Shown: positions 37,362 through 46,100 of the stretch, in pieces | Layout of the letters: each line of letters opens with the position of its first letter | Numbering within the stretch: the first letter of the stretch is position 1 | DNA from: Microbacterium algeriense | Lineage (GTDB): Bacteria > Actinomycetota > Actinomycetes > Actinomycetales > Microbacteriaceae | NCBI RefSeq assembly: GCF_008868005.1 | Contig: NZ_WAAO01000002.1 | Location: 1,054,001 to 1,118,000 of the forward strand | Direction of reading: 5' to 3' | DNA length: 64,000 nucleotides | Position numbers and translations under genes: made by a program | Notes under the pieces: generated by a model | What the model saw: only the letters and a program-made list of their open reading frames with translations | Told to the model about the DNA's origin: nothing | The model's database searches: none

Positions 37362-38510
37362 GTGACGACTTTTCCGGCGGATCGCGAAGCGGACGACTCT
37401 TCTGACGACATCATCGCACTCGTGCGGGAACTCGTGCTCGTGGAGACTCCGAGCCGCGACACGGTGGCGAGCGCGCGGATCGCCGACATCCTCAGCCGCC
37501 GGTTCGCCGAGGTGGGCGGCGCCGTCCAGCGGGTCGACACCGCCGCCGGGACGGATCTCGTGATCGATGTCCCCGGCAGCGGCGACCCCATCCTGCTGAT
37601 CGGGCACACCGACACCGTGTGGCCCGTCGGCACGCTCGACGGCGATGTGCCCTGGTCGACGGAGGGCGATGTCGTCCGCGGCCCCGGCGCCTACGACATG
37701 AAGGCGGGCATCGTCGTGATGCTCGAGGCACTGCGCAGCCTGCAGCCGCTGCCCCTGCCCCGCCGCCGAGCCGTCCGCGTGATCCTCGTGTCCGACGAGG
37801 AGGTCGGCTCCCCGGTGTCCGGGCCGCTGCTCGCCGAGCGCGCGCAGGGGGTCGCGGCGGCCATCGGATTCGAGTCGCCGCACCCCGACGGCGCTCTCAA
37901 GGTCGGCCGCCGCGGCAGCGCCCGTGTGCGGCTCGGCGTGACGGGACGCGCGGCCCACGCCGCGCTCGACCCCGAGCGCGGGGTCTCGGCCGTGGACGAG
38001 TTGGTGGATCAGCTGGTGCGCGTCCGGGAGATCGTCTCGGCGCCCGATCTGCCGGGACCCGTGCTGTGCAACGTCGGGATCATCACCGGTGGGGCGCGCA
38101 CGAACGTGGTGCCCGCGCAGGCGCAGGCGGAGATCGGGCTGCGGTTCGCTGACCCGGTCACCGAGGAGACCGTGCTCCGCGCTCTGCACGCCCTGACCCC
38201 CCATCGCGACGGAGCCGTCGTGTCCGCGGAGGTGCTCAGCGCGAGGCCCGCCTGGCAGGCCTCCGCGCAGGACGATGCCCTCCTGGAGGGCATCGCCGCT
38301 GCAGGTCATCCCCTCGGCCAGTCCATCTCCGGGCGCCCTGCCGCTGGCGCGGGCGACACCAATCTGCTGGGAGCGCTGGGAGTGCCGACGGTCGACGGCT
38401 TCGGCCCTCGAGGCGGCGGAGCGCATGCGGTCGACGAGCACTTCCTCCGCTCCTCCCTGCGCGAACGGGTCGCGCTCCTGCGTGCCGTGCTGACGATCCC
38501 GGCGGGGTGA
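37362..38510 (+). CDS. M20 family metallohydrolase (possible N-acyl-amino acid deacylase)
   Basis: 382 residues from the GTG at 37362; the frame is open to 37311 but the family-like sequence begins later. Zinc ligands: H in LIGHTDTVW, D in GAYDMKAG, the EE pair in VSDEEVGS and H in GGAHAVDEHF. M20 enzymes of the CPG2/ArgE/DapE type remove N-acyl groups or split peptides. Placed opposite the GNAT-racemase genes it is the natural deacylase for N-succinyl-L-amino acids. A TACGGT box at 37348-37353 would give an almost leaderless mRNA. Confidence 0.85.
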   Translation: MTTFPADREADDSSDDIIALVRELVLVETPSRDTVASARIADILSRRFAEVGGAVQRVDTAAGTDLVIDVPGSGDPILLIGHTDTVWPVGTLDGDVPWSTEGDVVRGPGAYDMKAGIVVMLEALRSLQPLPLPRRRAVRVILVSDEEVGSPVSGPLLAERAQGVAAAIGFESPHPDGALKVGRRGSARVRLGVTGRAAHAALDPERGVSAVDELVDQLVRVREIVSAPDLPGPVLCNVGIITGGARTNVVPAQAQAEIGLRFADPVTEETVLRALHALTPHRDGAVVSAEVLSARPAWQASAQDDALLEGIAAAGHPLGQSISGRPAAGAGDTNLLGALGVPTVDGFGPRGGGAHAVDEHFLRSSLRERVALLRAVLTIPAG

Positions 38511-38800
38511 CGATACGATCCACCTTCGCGTGCTGTCGAGGAGGTCGACCGGAGATACGTTCCGGATGTCAGCGTCGTCAGCACCGCGATTCAGTGCATG
38601 ACTTTCTGGCGCGCATCCTGCCATCCCCGTGTTTCCGGTCTGTTACGCGCCTTCGACGGAGCGCGTCGTTCTGCGATCCGGAGATTTTTCTTCCGCGATA
38701 CGCATCAGATCCCTTGACCCGGAGGCCGTCTTCCGCTTGCATGGTCTGCACCGACCCGGCTTCATTGTGGATCCGGGCGGCGCCCGAAGGGACTTCTTCC
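38511..38800 (+). promoter_or_regulatory. 290-bp control region before the second peptide transporter operon
   Basis: No gene is supportable here. The region contains three copies of GATACG (38512, 38554, 38697); two more lie in the divergent gap (37270, 37346). A weak promoter TTGACC (38714-38719), 17-base spacer, TTGCAT (38737-38742) precedes the binding-protein gene, and GAAGGG lies nine bases before its ATG. Confidence 0.45.
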
Positions 38801-40633
38801 ATGCGTCTTGCCCCCCGCTCCAGAACAGCGCGAAGTCTGACCGCCGCCGCGATCGCCTCCGCGCTCCTCATCGCCGCTCCGGTCGGTGCCGCTCAGGCTC
38901 AGTCCGTGAGCGCCGCCACCGAGTCCCCCGCATCCGAAACCACGCTGCGGATCGCGACCTCCGGATTCGTGGACACGTTCAACCCGTTCATCTCGATCTA
39001 CCTGACGCCGACGAACATCATCCGGTACGTCTACGAGTCGCTCGTGCAGAACGACGCGGAGGATGGCTCCCCCACGAAGGGGCTGGCGGACTCCTGGGAG
39101 CCCACCGACGGCGGCCAGACCTGGACCTTCACCCTCCAGGACGACCTGGTGTGGTCGGACGGCGAGCCCATCACCTCGGCCGATGTGAAGTACACGTACG
39201 ACCAGATGATGACCGTCCCCGCCCTCGGCACCGCCAACGGCAACCTGGTCTCCAACTTCGACACGGTCGAGACGCCAGACGACAAGACCGTGGTCATCAC
39301 TCTGAAGACGCCGCAGGCTCCGAACCCCGGCTCGGAGATCCCGATCGTCCCGAAGCACATCTGGGAGGACGTGGACGACCCCACGACCTTCACGAACGAC
39401 TCCGACGTCGTCGGCTCCGGCCCGTTCGTGCTCGACAGCTACTCGGCCAACCAGTCCATCGTCCTCAAGGCGAACGAGAACTTCTGGCGCGGCGCTCCCA
39501 AGATCGACGCGATCCAGTACGTGTACTACACGAACTCCGACGCCCAGGTGCAGGCCCTCAAGGCGGGAGACGTCGACCTCGTGACCGGCCTCACGCCGAC
39601 GCAGTTCGAGGCGCTCGAGGGTGTCGAGGGCATCACGACGCACTCCGGCGAAGGACGCCGCTACCACTCGATCAGCATCAACGTCGGCCAGCAGACCCGC
39701 GACAACCTCCCCTACGGCACCGGCAACGCGGCGCTGAAGGAGCTCGAGGTGCGTCAGGCCATCCGCCTCGGCACCGACACCGAGACGCTCCTCGACAAGG
39801 TCCTCACCGGCGAAGGCGTGCTCGCGACCAGCTTCATCCCCGCGTCGTTCCCCAAGTGGCACCTGCCCGACGACGACGCGGTGATCGTCGGCTTCGACCC
39901 CGAGGCGGCGCAGACCACGCTCGACGACGCCGGCTGGGTCCCCGGTGCCGACGGCATCCGCGAGAAGGCGGGACAGCGGCTCGCCCTGCGGCTGCTCATC
40001 GACGCCGACGACTCGAACGAGCAGTCCATCGCGGACTTCTTCGTGCCCTGGATGAAGGAGATCGGCATCGAGATCACGGTCGAGTCCACGGACTCCGACA
40101 CGATCAGCGCGAAGGCCACCTCCGGTGACTACGACCTGTACTTCAGCGGCTGGTCGGTCAACCCGGACCCGGATTACCAGCTCGGCATCAACACCTGCAT
40201 GAACCTGCCGACCGCGACCGACGGCACCGGCGGCACCACGCAGGACGGGTACTGCAACCCGGAGTTCGACGAGATGTACGCCCAGCAGCGCTCCGAGACC
40301 GATGAGGAGAAGCGCCAGGAGATCGTGCACGACATGCTCGCGCTGAACTACACCGACACCGCCCAGGTCGCCACCTGGTACGCGAACTCGCTCGAGGCCT
40401 ACCGCTCCGACCGCTTCACCGGGTTCACCCTCCAGCCCAAGGACGGCGGCATCATCGCCAACCAGGCCGGATACTGGGGCTACCTCACCGTCGAGCCCGT
40501 CGAGGGCGCGACCGCCGGTGGCACCGGCACGAACACCGGTCTCATCATCGGAGGCATCGTGGTGGGAGTGGTCCTCATCGGAGGACTGGTCTTCTTCCTG
40601 ATCCGACGCCGCAACATCGCCGACGTCGAATGA
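38801..40633 (+). CDS. Peptide ABC transporter substrate-binding protein with C-terminal membrane anchor
   Basis: 610 residues from the ATG at 38801. The signal peptide is ALLIAAPVGAAQA with no lipobox cysteine. A family 5 solute-binding domain follows (LRIATSGFVDTFNPFISIYL, FTLQDDLVWSDGEPITSADVKYTYDQ, FFVPWMKEIGIEITVE). At the C-terminus a Gly/Thr linker leads to a membrane helix (LIIGGIVVGVVLIGGLVFFL) and RRRNIADVE. The protein is thus tethered by its tail instead of a lipid. It serves the two permeases downstream; a strong hairpin follows the gene. Confidence 0.93.
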   Translation: MRLAPRSRTARSLTAAAIASALLIAAPVGAAQAQSVSAATESPASETTLRIATSGFVDTFNPFISIYLTPTNIIRYVYESLVQNDAEDGSPTKGLADSWEPTDGGQTWTFTLQDDLVWSDGEPITSADVKYTYDQMMTVPALGTANGNLVSNFDTVETPDDKTVVITLKTPQAPNPGSEIPIVPKHIWEDVDDPTTFTNDSDVVGSGPFVLDSYSANQSIVLKANENFWRGAPKIDAIQYVYYTNSDAQVQALKAGDVDLVTGLTPTQFEALEGVEGITTHSGEGRRYHSISINVGQQTRDNLPYGTGNAALKELEVRQAIRLGTDTETLLDKVLTGEGVLATSFIPASFPKWHLPDDDAVIVGFDPEAAQTTLDDAGWVPGADGIREKAGQRLALRLLIDADDSNEQSIADFFVPWMKEIGIEITVESTDSDTISAKATSGDYDLYFSGWSVNPDPDYQLGINTCMNLPTATDGTGGTTQDGYCNPEFDEMYAQQRSETDEEKRQEIVHDMLALNYTDTAQVATWYANSLEAYRSDRFTGFTLQPKDGGIIANQAGYWGYLTVEPVEGATAGGTGTNTGLIIGGIVVGVVLIGGLVFFLIRRRNIADVE

Positions 40634-40640
40634 GCCCAGC

Positions 40641-40681
40641 GAGACGCCGCGGGTGGCGGGCGACCGCCCCCGCGGCGTCTC
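40641..40681 (+). promoter_or_regulatory. Long hairpin between binding-protein and permease genes
   Basis: GAGACGCCGCGGG pairs with CCCGCGGCGTCTC, and GGCGG with CCGCC inside, giving an 18-bp stem with a GCGA loop. There is no T run. Such intercistronic stems usually protect the upstream mRNA so that the binding protein is made in excess over the permeases. Confidence 0.75.
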
Positions 40682-40705
40682 CCGGTCCGCTGTAAGGAGA
40701 CCCCC

Positions 40706-41749
40706 ATGTCCAACGCGGTTCCCCCGTCCACCTCCGCCATCGCCACGAGCGCCGCGGCCGAGGAGCAGCCGAAGGGCGTCGGCGCGCTGCGCTACGTCCT
40801 CGTCAAGCTCGGCGGCGCGGCGATCAGCCTGGCGATGGTGATCCTCCTCGGATTCTTCGCCTTCAAGATCCTGCCCGGCGACCCGGTCGCCTCGATCGCC
40901 CGCGAGCGCGGCATGAGCGCGGAGCAGGCCGATCAGCTCCGTGAGCAGCTGGGTCTGAACAAGCCGCTGTGGCAGCAGTTCTTCGACTATCTCGGGAACG
41001 TCTTCACCCTGAACTTCGGCACGAGCTACGTCTACCGCACGTCCGTGTCCGAGCTCATCGGACAGTACTTCTGGAACACGATCCTCCTCACCGGCACCGC
41101 GGCGGTCATCGCGATCGCGCTGGGACTGTGGCTCGGCCAGAAGGCGGCGTGGAAGCACGGCTCCACATTCGACCGCATCGTCTCGGGCACCTCGCTCGTG
41201 TTCTGGTCGGTGCCGACCTTCTGGCTGGCGCTGCTGCTCCTGATGATCTTCGGCGGCACGCTGCACTGGTTTCCGACCGGAGGCATGGTCTCCCCCAACC
41301 CGCCCACCGATCCGGTCGGCGCGGTGCTCGACGTGATCTCGCACATGGTGCTCCCGGTGATCACGATGGTCGCGGTCGTCTACGCGCAGTACCTCATGGT
41401 GATGCGCAGCTCGCTCCTGGAGGAGATGGGCGCCGACTACCTCACGACCGCGCGCGCGAAGGGGCTGCGCGAAGACCTCGTCCGCCGCCGGCACGCGGTC
41501 CCGAACGCGCTGCTGCCGACCGTGACCCTCGTGTTCATGCACATCGGCGGGCTCATCGCCGGTGCCGTCACGGTCGAGACAGTGTTCTCGTGGCCCGGAC
41601 TCGGCAAGCTCACCTTCGAGGCCATCTCCGGACCCGATCTGCCCCTGCTGCAGGGCACCTTCGTGGTGTTCTCCACGATCATCATCGCGATGAACCTCGT
41701 CGCGGATCTCATCTACCGTCAGCTCGACCCGAGGGTGAGGCGCGCATGA
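40706..41749 (+). CDS. Peptide ABC transporter permease (DppB-like)
   Basis: 347 residues, with AAGGAG before the ATG. An N-terminal cytoplasmic extension of about 30 residues precedes the first helix. FFAFKILPGDPVASIARERG and QLREQLGLNKPLWQQF are the DppB/OppB blocks; EEMGADYLTTARAKGLRE is the ATPase-contact loop and the end VADLIYRQLDPRVR is typical. Forms the channel with the next gene, which it overlaps by ATGA. Confidence 0.94.
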   Translation: MSNAVPPSTSAIATSAAAEEQPKGVGALRYVLVKLGGAAISLAMVILLGFFAFKILPGDPVASIARERGMSAEQADQLREQLGLNKPLWQQFFDYLGNVFTLNFGTSYVYRTSVSELIGQYFWNTILLTGTAAVIAIALGLWLGQKAAWKHGSTFDRIVSGTSLVFWSVPTFWLALLLLMIFGGTLHWFPTGGMVSPNPPTDPVGAVLDVISHMVLPVITMVAVVYAQYLMVMRSSLLEEMGADYLTTARAKGLREDLVRRRHAVPNALLPTVTLVFMHIGGLIAGAVTVETVFSWPGLGKLTFEAISGPDLPLLQGTFVVFSTIIIAMNLVADLIYRQLDPRVRRA

Positions 41750-42660
41750 CCACGGCATCCCCGACCATCCGTTCGCCCCGCGCCCTGGCGTGGCATCGCC
41801 GCGGCACCGCCTTCGTCGACTTCTGCCGCGAGTTCGCCCAGCACCGCGCGGGCATGGTGGGCCTGGTGTTCCTCGTCATCGTGGCGCTCGTCGCGATCTT
41901 CGCGCCCGTGATCGCCCCCGCCAGCATGCTCGACGTCACGAAGCTCGTCGACGTGCAGCGCTTCGCCCCGCCGTCCTGGGAGCATCCCCTCGGCACCGAC
42001 CATCAGGGTCGCGAGATCTGGGTCCGCATGGTGTGGGGCGCCAGGGTGTCCCTCCTCGTCGGCCTCGCCGCCACCGCGATGTCGATGATCATCGGCACCC
42101 TCGTCGGCATCGCCGCCGGGCACTTCACCGGGTTCTTCGGCGGGCTCATGATGCGCATCATCGACTTCTTCCTCGTGCTGCCGTCGCTGATCCTCGCCAT
42201 CGTGCTGTCGTCGGTGCTGAGTCGCGGCGTCTGGACGATCATCATCGCGATCGGCCTCACCTCGTGGGCGGGAACCGCCCGGGTCGTGCGCGCGCAGACC
42301 CTCTCGGTCGAGTCGCGGGACTACATCGAGCGCTCCCGCGCTCTCGGGGCCGGGCACTGGCACATCATCATGAAGCATCTGCTGCCCGGAGTCCTGCCGC
42401 TCGTGCTCGCCAACACGACCCTCACCGTGGGATCGGCGATCATCTCCGAGTCCACCCTGGCGTTCCTCGGTCTCGGCGACACCACGCTGCAGTCGTGGGG
42501 CTCGATCCTGAAGAACGCCATGGACGTCTCCGCGGCGACCAGCGGCTACTGGTGGTACGTGCTCGTGCCCGGCATCGCCATCGTCCTCGTCGTGCTGTCG
42601 TTCACCCTGATGGGCCGCGCCGTCGAGAACATCACCAACCCGACGCTGAGGAGCCGCTGA
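41746..42660 (+). CDS. Peptide ABC transporter permease (DppC-like)
   Basis: 304 residues from the ATG at 41746. HPLGTDHQGREIWVRMVWGAR is the DppC block, six helices follow, and the contact loop is YIERSRALGAGHWHIIMKHLLPG; ISESTLAFLGLGDTTLQSWG is highly typical. It is coupled to its upstream partner by ATGA and lies one base before the ATPase gene. Confidence 0.94.
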   Translation: MTTASPTIRSPRALAWHRRGTAFVDFCREFAQHRAGMVGLVFLVIVALVAIFAPVIAPASMLDVTKLVDVQRFAPPSWEHPLGTDHQGREIWVRMVWGARVSLLVGLAATAMSMIIGTLVGIAAGHFTGFFGGLMMRIIDFFLVLPSLILAIVLSSVLSRGVWTIIIAIGLTSWAGTARVVRAQTLSVESRDYIERSRALGAGHWHIIMKHLLPGVLPLVLANTTLTVGSAIISESTLAFLGLGDTTLQSWGSILKNAMDVSAATSGYWWYVLVPGIAIVLVVLSFTLMGRAVENITNPTLRSR

Positions 42661-42661
42661 G

Positions 42662-44311
42662 ATGCCCGACCTGATCTTCGACGACGTCTCCGTCACGTAC
42701 CGCACCTCCGGCCGCTCCGGCCGAGACGAGGTCGCCGCGGTGCGCAACGTCTCGCTCACCCTCCCCGCGGGAGAGACCCTCGGCATCGCCGGCGAGTCCG
42801 GCTCCGGCAAGTCCACGCTCGCGATGAGCGTTCTCCGGCTCCTGCCGCGCAATGCCCGCCTCAGCGGTCGGGTGCTGCTCGGCGACCAAGACGTGGCGAC
42901 CCTGTCGTTCGGACAGCTGCGCGCGGTGCGCTGGGCGAAGACGTCGATCGTGTTCCAGGGGGCGATGCACTCGCTCAACCCCGTCCGCACGGTCGGCTGG
43001 CAGCTTCTGGAGGCGCTCGAGCTGCACGCCTCCGAGAAGTGGAAGAGCGAGAAGGCCCGCAAGGAGCGGGTGCGGGAGCTGCTCGACGTCGTCGACCTCG
43101 CGCAGCAGAAGAGCGAGTCGTACCCGCATGAGCTCTCCGGCGGCCAGAAGCAGCGGGTCATGATCGCCATGGCCCTCGCCTGCGATCCGGAGGTCATCAT
43201 CGCGGACGAGCCGACGACCGCGCTGGATGTGATCGTGCAGAAGCAGATCCTCGACATGATCTCCCGGCTCGTTGCCGAGCGCGGCATCTCGATGCTCATG
43301 ATCAGCCACGACCTGTCGGTGCTGGCGACGGCCTGCGACCGCATCGCGATCATGCGCGACGGAGAGCTCGTCGAGGTCGGCGAGAGCTACGCCGTGTGCA
43401 CGACACCGGAGCAGGCGTACACCCGCCAGCTCGCCGATGCCTTCCCCACGATCGGCGACCCGGCCTCGCGGATGGCCCCGGTGACCAGGCACGGTCGCGG
43501 CGCGGACGACGTGCCGGAGATCACGCACGGCGACGAGGTGCTGCTGGAGGCGCGCGGCGTCAACGTCACCTACCGCTCCGGTGGGCGTCCCGTGCATGCG
43601 GTCCGCGACGTCGACCTCTCCGTGCGCAAGGGCGAGATCGTGGCGCTCGTCGGTCAGTCCGGCTCGGGCAAGTCGACTCTCGCCCGCGCGCTGATGGGGT
43701 TGCAGCCCGCCGACCCCGGGTCGCAGATCCGCTTCGACGGCGCACCCCTTCCGTCGAAAGGACGCGACCTCGCGCGATTCCGCTCGCAGGTGCAGCTCGT
43801 GCTGCAGGACCCGTGGGCGGCGCTGAACCCCAAGCACAGCGTGTACGAATCGGTCGCGGAGGGGCTGCGCATCCAGCACTTCGGCGGTGACGAGCGCGAG
43901 CGTGTGGCGCAGAGTCTCGCGGATGCGGAACTGACCCCGCCCGAGCACTACTTCGGCGCCATCCCGCAGGAGCTCAGCGGCGGTCAGCGGCAGCGCGTCG
44001 TCATCGCGGGCGCGCTCGCCGTGCAGCCGCAGATGCTCATCGCGGACGAGCCGGTCGCCTCGCTCGACGCGTCCGTGCGCGGCGAGATCCTCGGACTGCT
44101 GCTCGACCTGCGGCGTCGACTGGGCCTCTCCGCCCTGGTCATCACGCACGACCTCGGCCTCGCCTGGAACATCGCGCACAGCGTCGCGGTGATGTACCAC
44201 GGGCAGATCGTCGAGCACGGACCCACCGAGGAGGTGCTGCTGAACCCGCAGCACGAGTACACCAGGCACCTGCTGTCCGCGGCGCCGCGCATCGAGGAGA
44301 AGACCGTATGA
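42662..44311 (+). CDS. Peptide ABC transporter, fused dual ATP-binding protein
   Basis: 549 residues with two ATPase domains: Walker A GESGSGKST and GQSGSGKST, signatures LSGGQKQRVM and LSGGQRQRVV, Walker B IIADEPTTALD and LIADEPVASLD. The central linker PVTRHGRGADDVPEI is short. DppDF-type fusion that powers the second importer. Its stop overlaps the start of the LD-carboxypeptidase gene, which ties uptake directly to murein-peptide trimming. Confidence 0.94.
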   Translation: MPDLIFDDVSVTYRTSGRSGRDEVAAVRNVSLTLPAGETLGIAGESGSGKSTLAMSVLRLLPRNARLSGRVLLGDQDVATLSFGQLRAVRWAKTSIVFQGAMHSLNPVRTVGWQLLEALELHASEKWKSEKARKERVRELLDVVDLAQQKSESYPHELSGGQKQRVMIAMALACDPEVIIADEPTTALDVIVQKQILDMISRLVAERGISMLMISHDLSVLATACDRIAIMRDGELVEVGESYAVCTTPEQAYTRQLADAFPTIGDPASRMAPVTRHGRGADDVPEITHGDEVLLEARGVNVTYRSGGRPVHAVRDVDLSVRKGEIVALVGQSGSGKSTLARALMGLQPADPGSQIRFDGAPLPSKGRDLARFRSQVQLVLQDPWAALNPKHSVYESVAEGLRIQHFGGDERERVAQSLADAELTPPEHYFGAIPQELSGGQRQRVVIAGALAVQPQMLIADEPVASLDASVRGEILGLLLDLRRRLGLSALVITHDLGLAWNIAHSVAVMYHGQIVEHGPTEEVLLNPQHEYTRHLLSAAPRIEEKTV

Positions 44312-45270
44312 GCACCACGACCCTCGCCGCGGTCTCGCCGTATCTCGACACGGCTCCGCTGCAGCCCGGCGATACGGTGGCGATCGTCTCGCCGTCCGGT
44401 CCCGGCAACGAGGAGAATACCCAGCGCGCCGTCGGCTACTACGAGTCCTGGGGGCTCAAGGTCCGGGTGGGAGAGCACGTCCTCACGCCCCACCCGCGCG
44501 CGTCCTACCTCGCGGGGCCCGACGACCTCCGCCGCGCCGACCTCGTCGACGCCTGGCTCGATCCCGAGGTGGACGCCGTCGTCACGGCCCGCGGCGGCTA
44601 CGGTGCCCTGCGCCTGCTGGACGGCATCGACTGGGCCGACATGCGCCGCGGGGCGCTGCGCAAGGACGGACGACCGAAGCTGCTCACGGGCTCCTCCGAC
44701 GTGACGGCGCTGCACGAGACCTGGCGCGCCCATCTCGACGTCGCGACGCTCTTCTGCCCGATGGCGGGCAACAACGTCTTCCGCGATTCGGAGCAGGTGC
44801 GCGACGACGTGCAGCGCTGGCTCTTCGAACCCTGGCGCGGGCGGGAGCTCATCGGCCCGAAGACCGAGATCATGACGCCTGGTCGCGCCGAGGGGCGCTT
44901 CACGGGCGGCAACCTCAGCCTGCTCGCCGCCGGACTCGGCGCCCCGGAGGCGGACGTCCCCTCCCCCGGCATCCTGTTCCTGGAGGACATCACCGAGGAG
45001 CCGTACCGCCTCGACAGCTTCGTCACGCAGCTCCGGCGCGCGGGCCGTCTCGCCCAGGCGACGGGCGTCGTGCTCGGCTCCTGGCACGAGTGCGGCGACC
45101 TCGACCTCGTCCACGCGCTCATGCGGGACGAGTTCCAGGACGCCGGGGTCCCCGTGCTGTGGGAGCAGGGGTTCGGACACGACCCGCACGCCCTGACCAT
45201 CCCGCTCGGCGTCGACGGGGTGCTGGATGCGACGGGCGACGAGCCGCGCCTCACGGTGGGACGGCTATGA
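44308..45270 (+). CDS. LD-carboxypeptidase (peptidase S66, LdcA-like)
   Basis: 320 residues. The catalytic triad fits S66: S130 in TGSSDVTALH, E226 in FLEDITEEPYRLD and H291 in GFGHDPHALTIPLG. VTARGGYGALRLL is also characteristic. LdcA enzymes act in the cytoplasm and remove the terminal D-Ala from murein tetrapeptides, the committed step of peptide recycling. No signal peptide is seen. It sits between the transporter genes and two serine hydrolases, with ATGA overlaps on both sides. Confidence 0.92.
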   Translation: MSTTTLAAVSPYLDTAPLQPGDTVAIVSPSGPGNEENTQRAVGYYESWGLKVRVGEHVLTPHPRASYLAGPDDLRRADLVDAWLDPEVDAVVTARGGYGALRLLDGIDWADMRRGALRKDGRPKLLTGSSDVTALHETWRAHLDVATLFCPMAGNNVFRDSEQVRDDVQRWLFEPWRGRELIGPKTEIMTPGRAEGRFTGGNLSLLAAGLGAPEADVPSPGILFLEDITEEPYRLDSFVTQLRRAGRLAQATGVVLGSWHECGDLDLVHALMRDEFQDAGVPVLWEQGFGHDPHALTIPLGVDGVLDATGDEPRLTVGRL

Positions 45271-46100
45271 TCGCTCTCCCACCCCTCGACCCCCGCGTCA
45301 CCTGGTCGATCCGGCTCGTCGACGCCGGCACGGGGGCGACCCTGGCCGAGCACGAGCCGCACACGCAGTGCGAGACCGCCAGCATCGGCAAGATCTTCCT
45401 GCTCCTCGAGGTCGCTCGGCGCCTGGAGGAAGGCACGCTCGCGGCTGACGACCGGATCGAGATCCCCGACGAGCACCGCGTCGAGGACTCCGGCCTCCTG
45501 TACCGCATGCACGATCAGCGCGTCACGGTGCACGACGCGGCGCTCCTCGTCGGCGCGGTGAGCGACAACCTCGCCACGAACGCGCTGATCCACCTCTGCG
45601 GCCTGGAGGAGGTGCGGGCCGTCGCCCCGGCACTCGGATACCGCGACACCGCCCTGCACGACTACATCCGCAACGAGCGCACCCCCGACCTGCCCTGGAC
45701 GCCGTCGTTCGGCACGGCAGCCGAGCTGTCCGACGTGATGCGCCGACTCGGGGCCGGCGAGGCGTTCTCCCCCGCGGTGAGCGCACGGGTGCTGGACTGG
45801 CTCGCCGCCGACACCGACACGTCGATGACCGCAGACGCCTTCCTCCTCGATCCCCTCGCCCACGTCGAGGCCGAGTATCAGGGCATGGTGCTGCGTCACA
45901 AGACCGGCAGCGTGAGCTTCGCCCGCGTCGACGTCGGACTGCTGCGGGGCCCGGAGGCCGCCGTCGCGTATGCGGTGGCGGCGAACTGGAAGCACTCAGC
46001 GGCCGATCTCCGCGCCCCCGTGCTCGACGGCATGCGCGCCGTCGGCGAGCTCATCCGCGCGCACGTCACCGGACGCGCACGAGACGAGGAGGACGCATGA
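45267..46100 (+). CDS. Class A beta-lactamase-like serine hydrolase, cytoplasmic (copy 1)
   Basis: 277 residues from the ATG at 45267. The three active-site boxes are S39-I-G-K42, S99-D-N101 and K212-T-G214. There is no signal peptide and the protein begins at the first beta-strand of the fold. No clear equivalent of the deacylating Glu (the E-x-x-L-N box) was found. It is more likely a D,D- or L,D-peptidase or esterase acting on imported peptides than an antibiotic-resistance enzyme. Tandem paralogue of the next gene. Confidence 0.82.
   Translation: MIALPPLDPRVTWSIRLVDAGTGATLAEHEPHTQCETASIGKIFLLLEVARRLEEGTLAADDRIEIPDEHRVEDSGLLYRMHDQRVTVHDAALLVGAVSDNLATNALIHLCGLEEVRAVAPALGYRDTALHDYIRNERTPDLPWTPSFGTAAELSDVMRRLGAGEAFSPAVSARVLDWLAADTDTSMTADAFLLDPLAHVEAEYQGMVLRHKTGSVSFARVDVGLLRGPEAAVAYAVAANWKHSAADLRAPVLDGMRAVGELIRAHVTGRARDEEDA

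Noticed and set aside
38762..41758. 998-codon minus-strand open frame opposite the second peptide transporter
   Set aside because: His/Arg/Gly-rich shadow of genes with unmistakable ABC transporter motifs.
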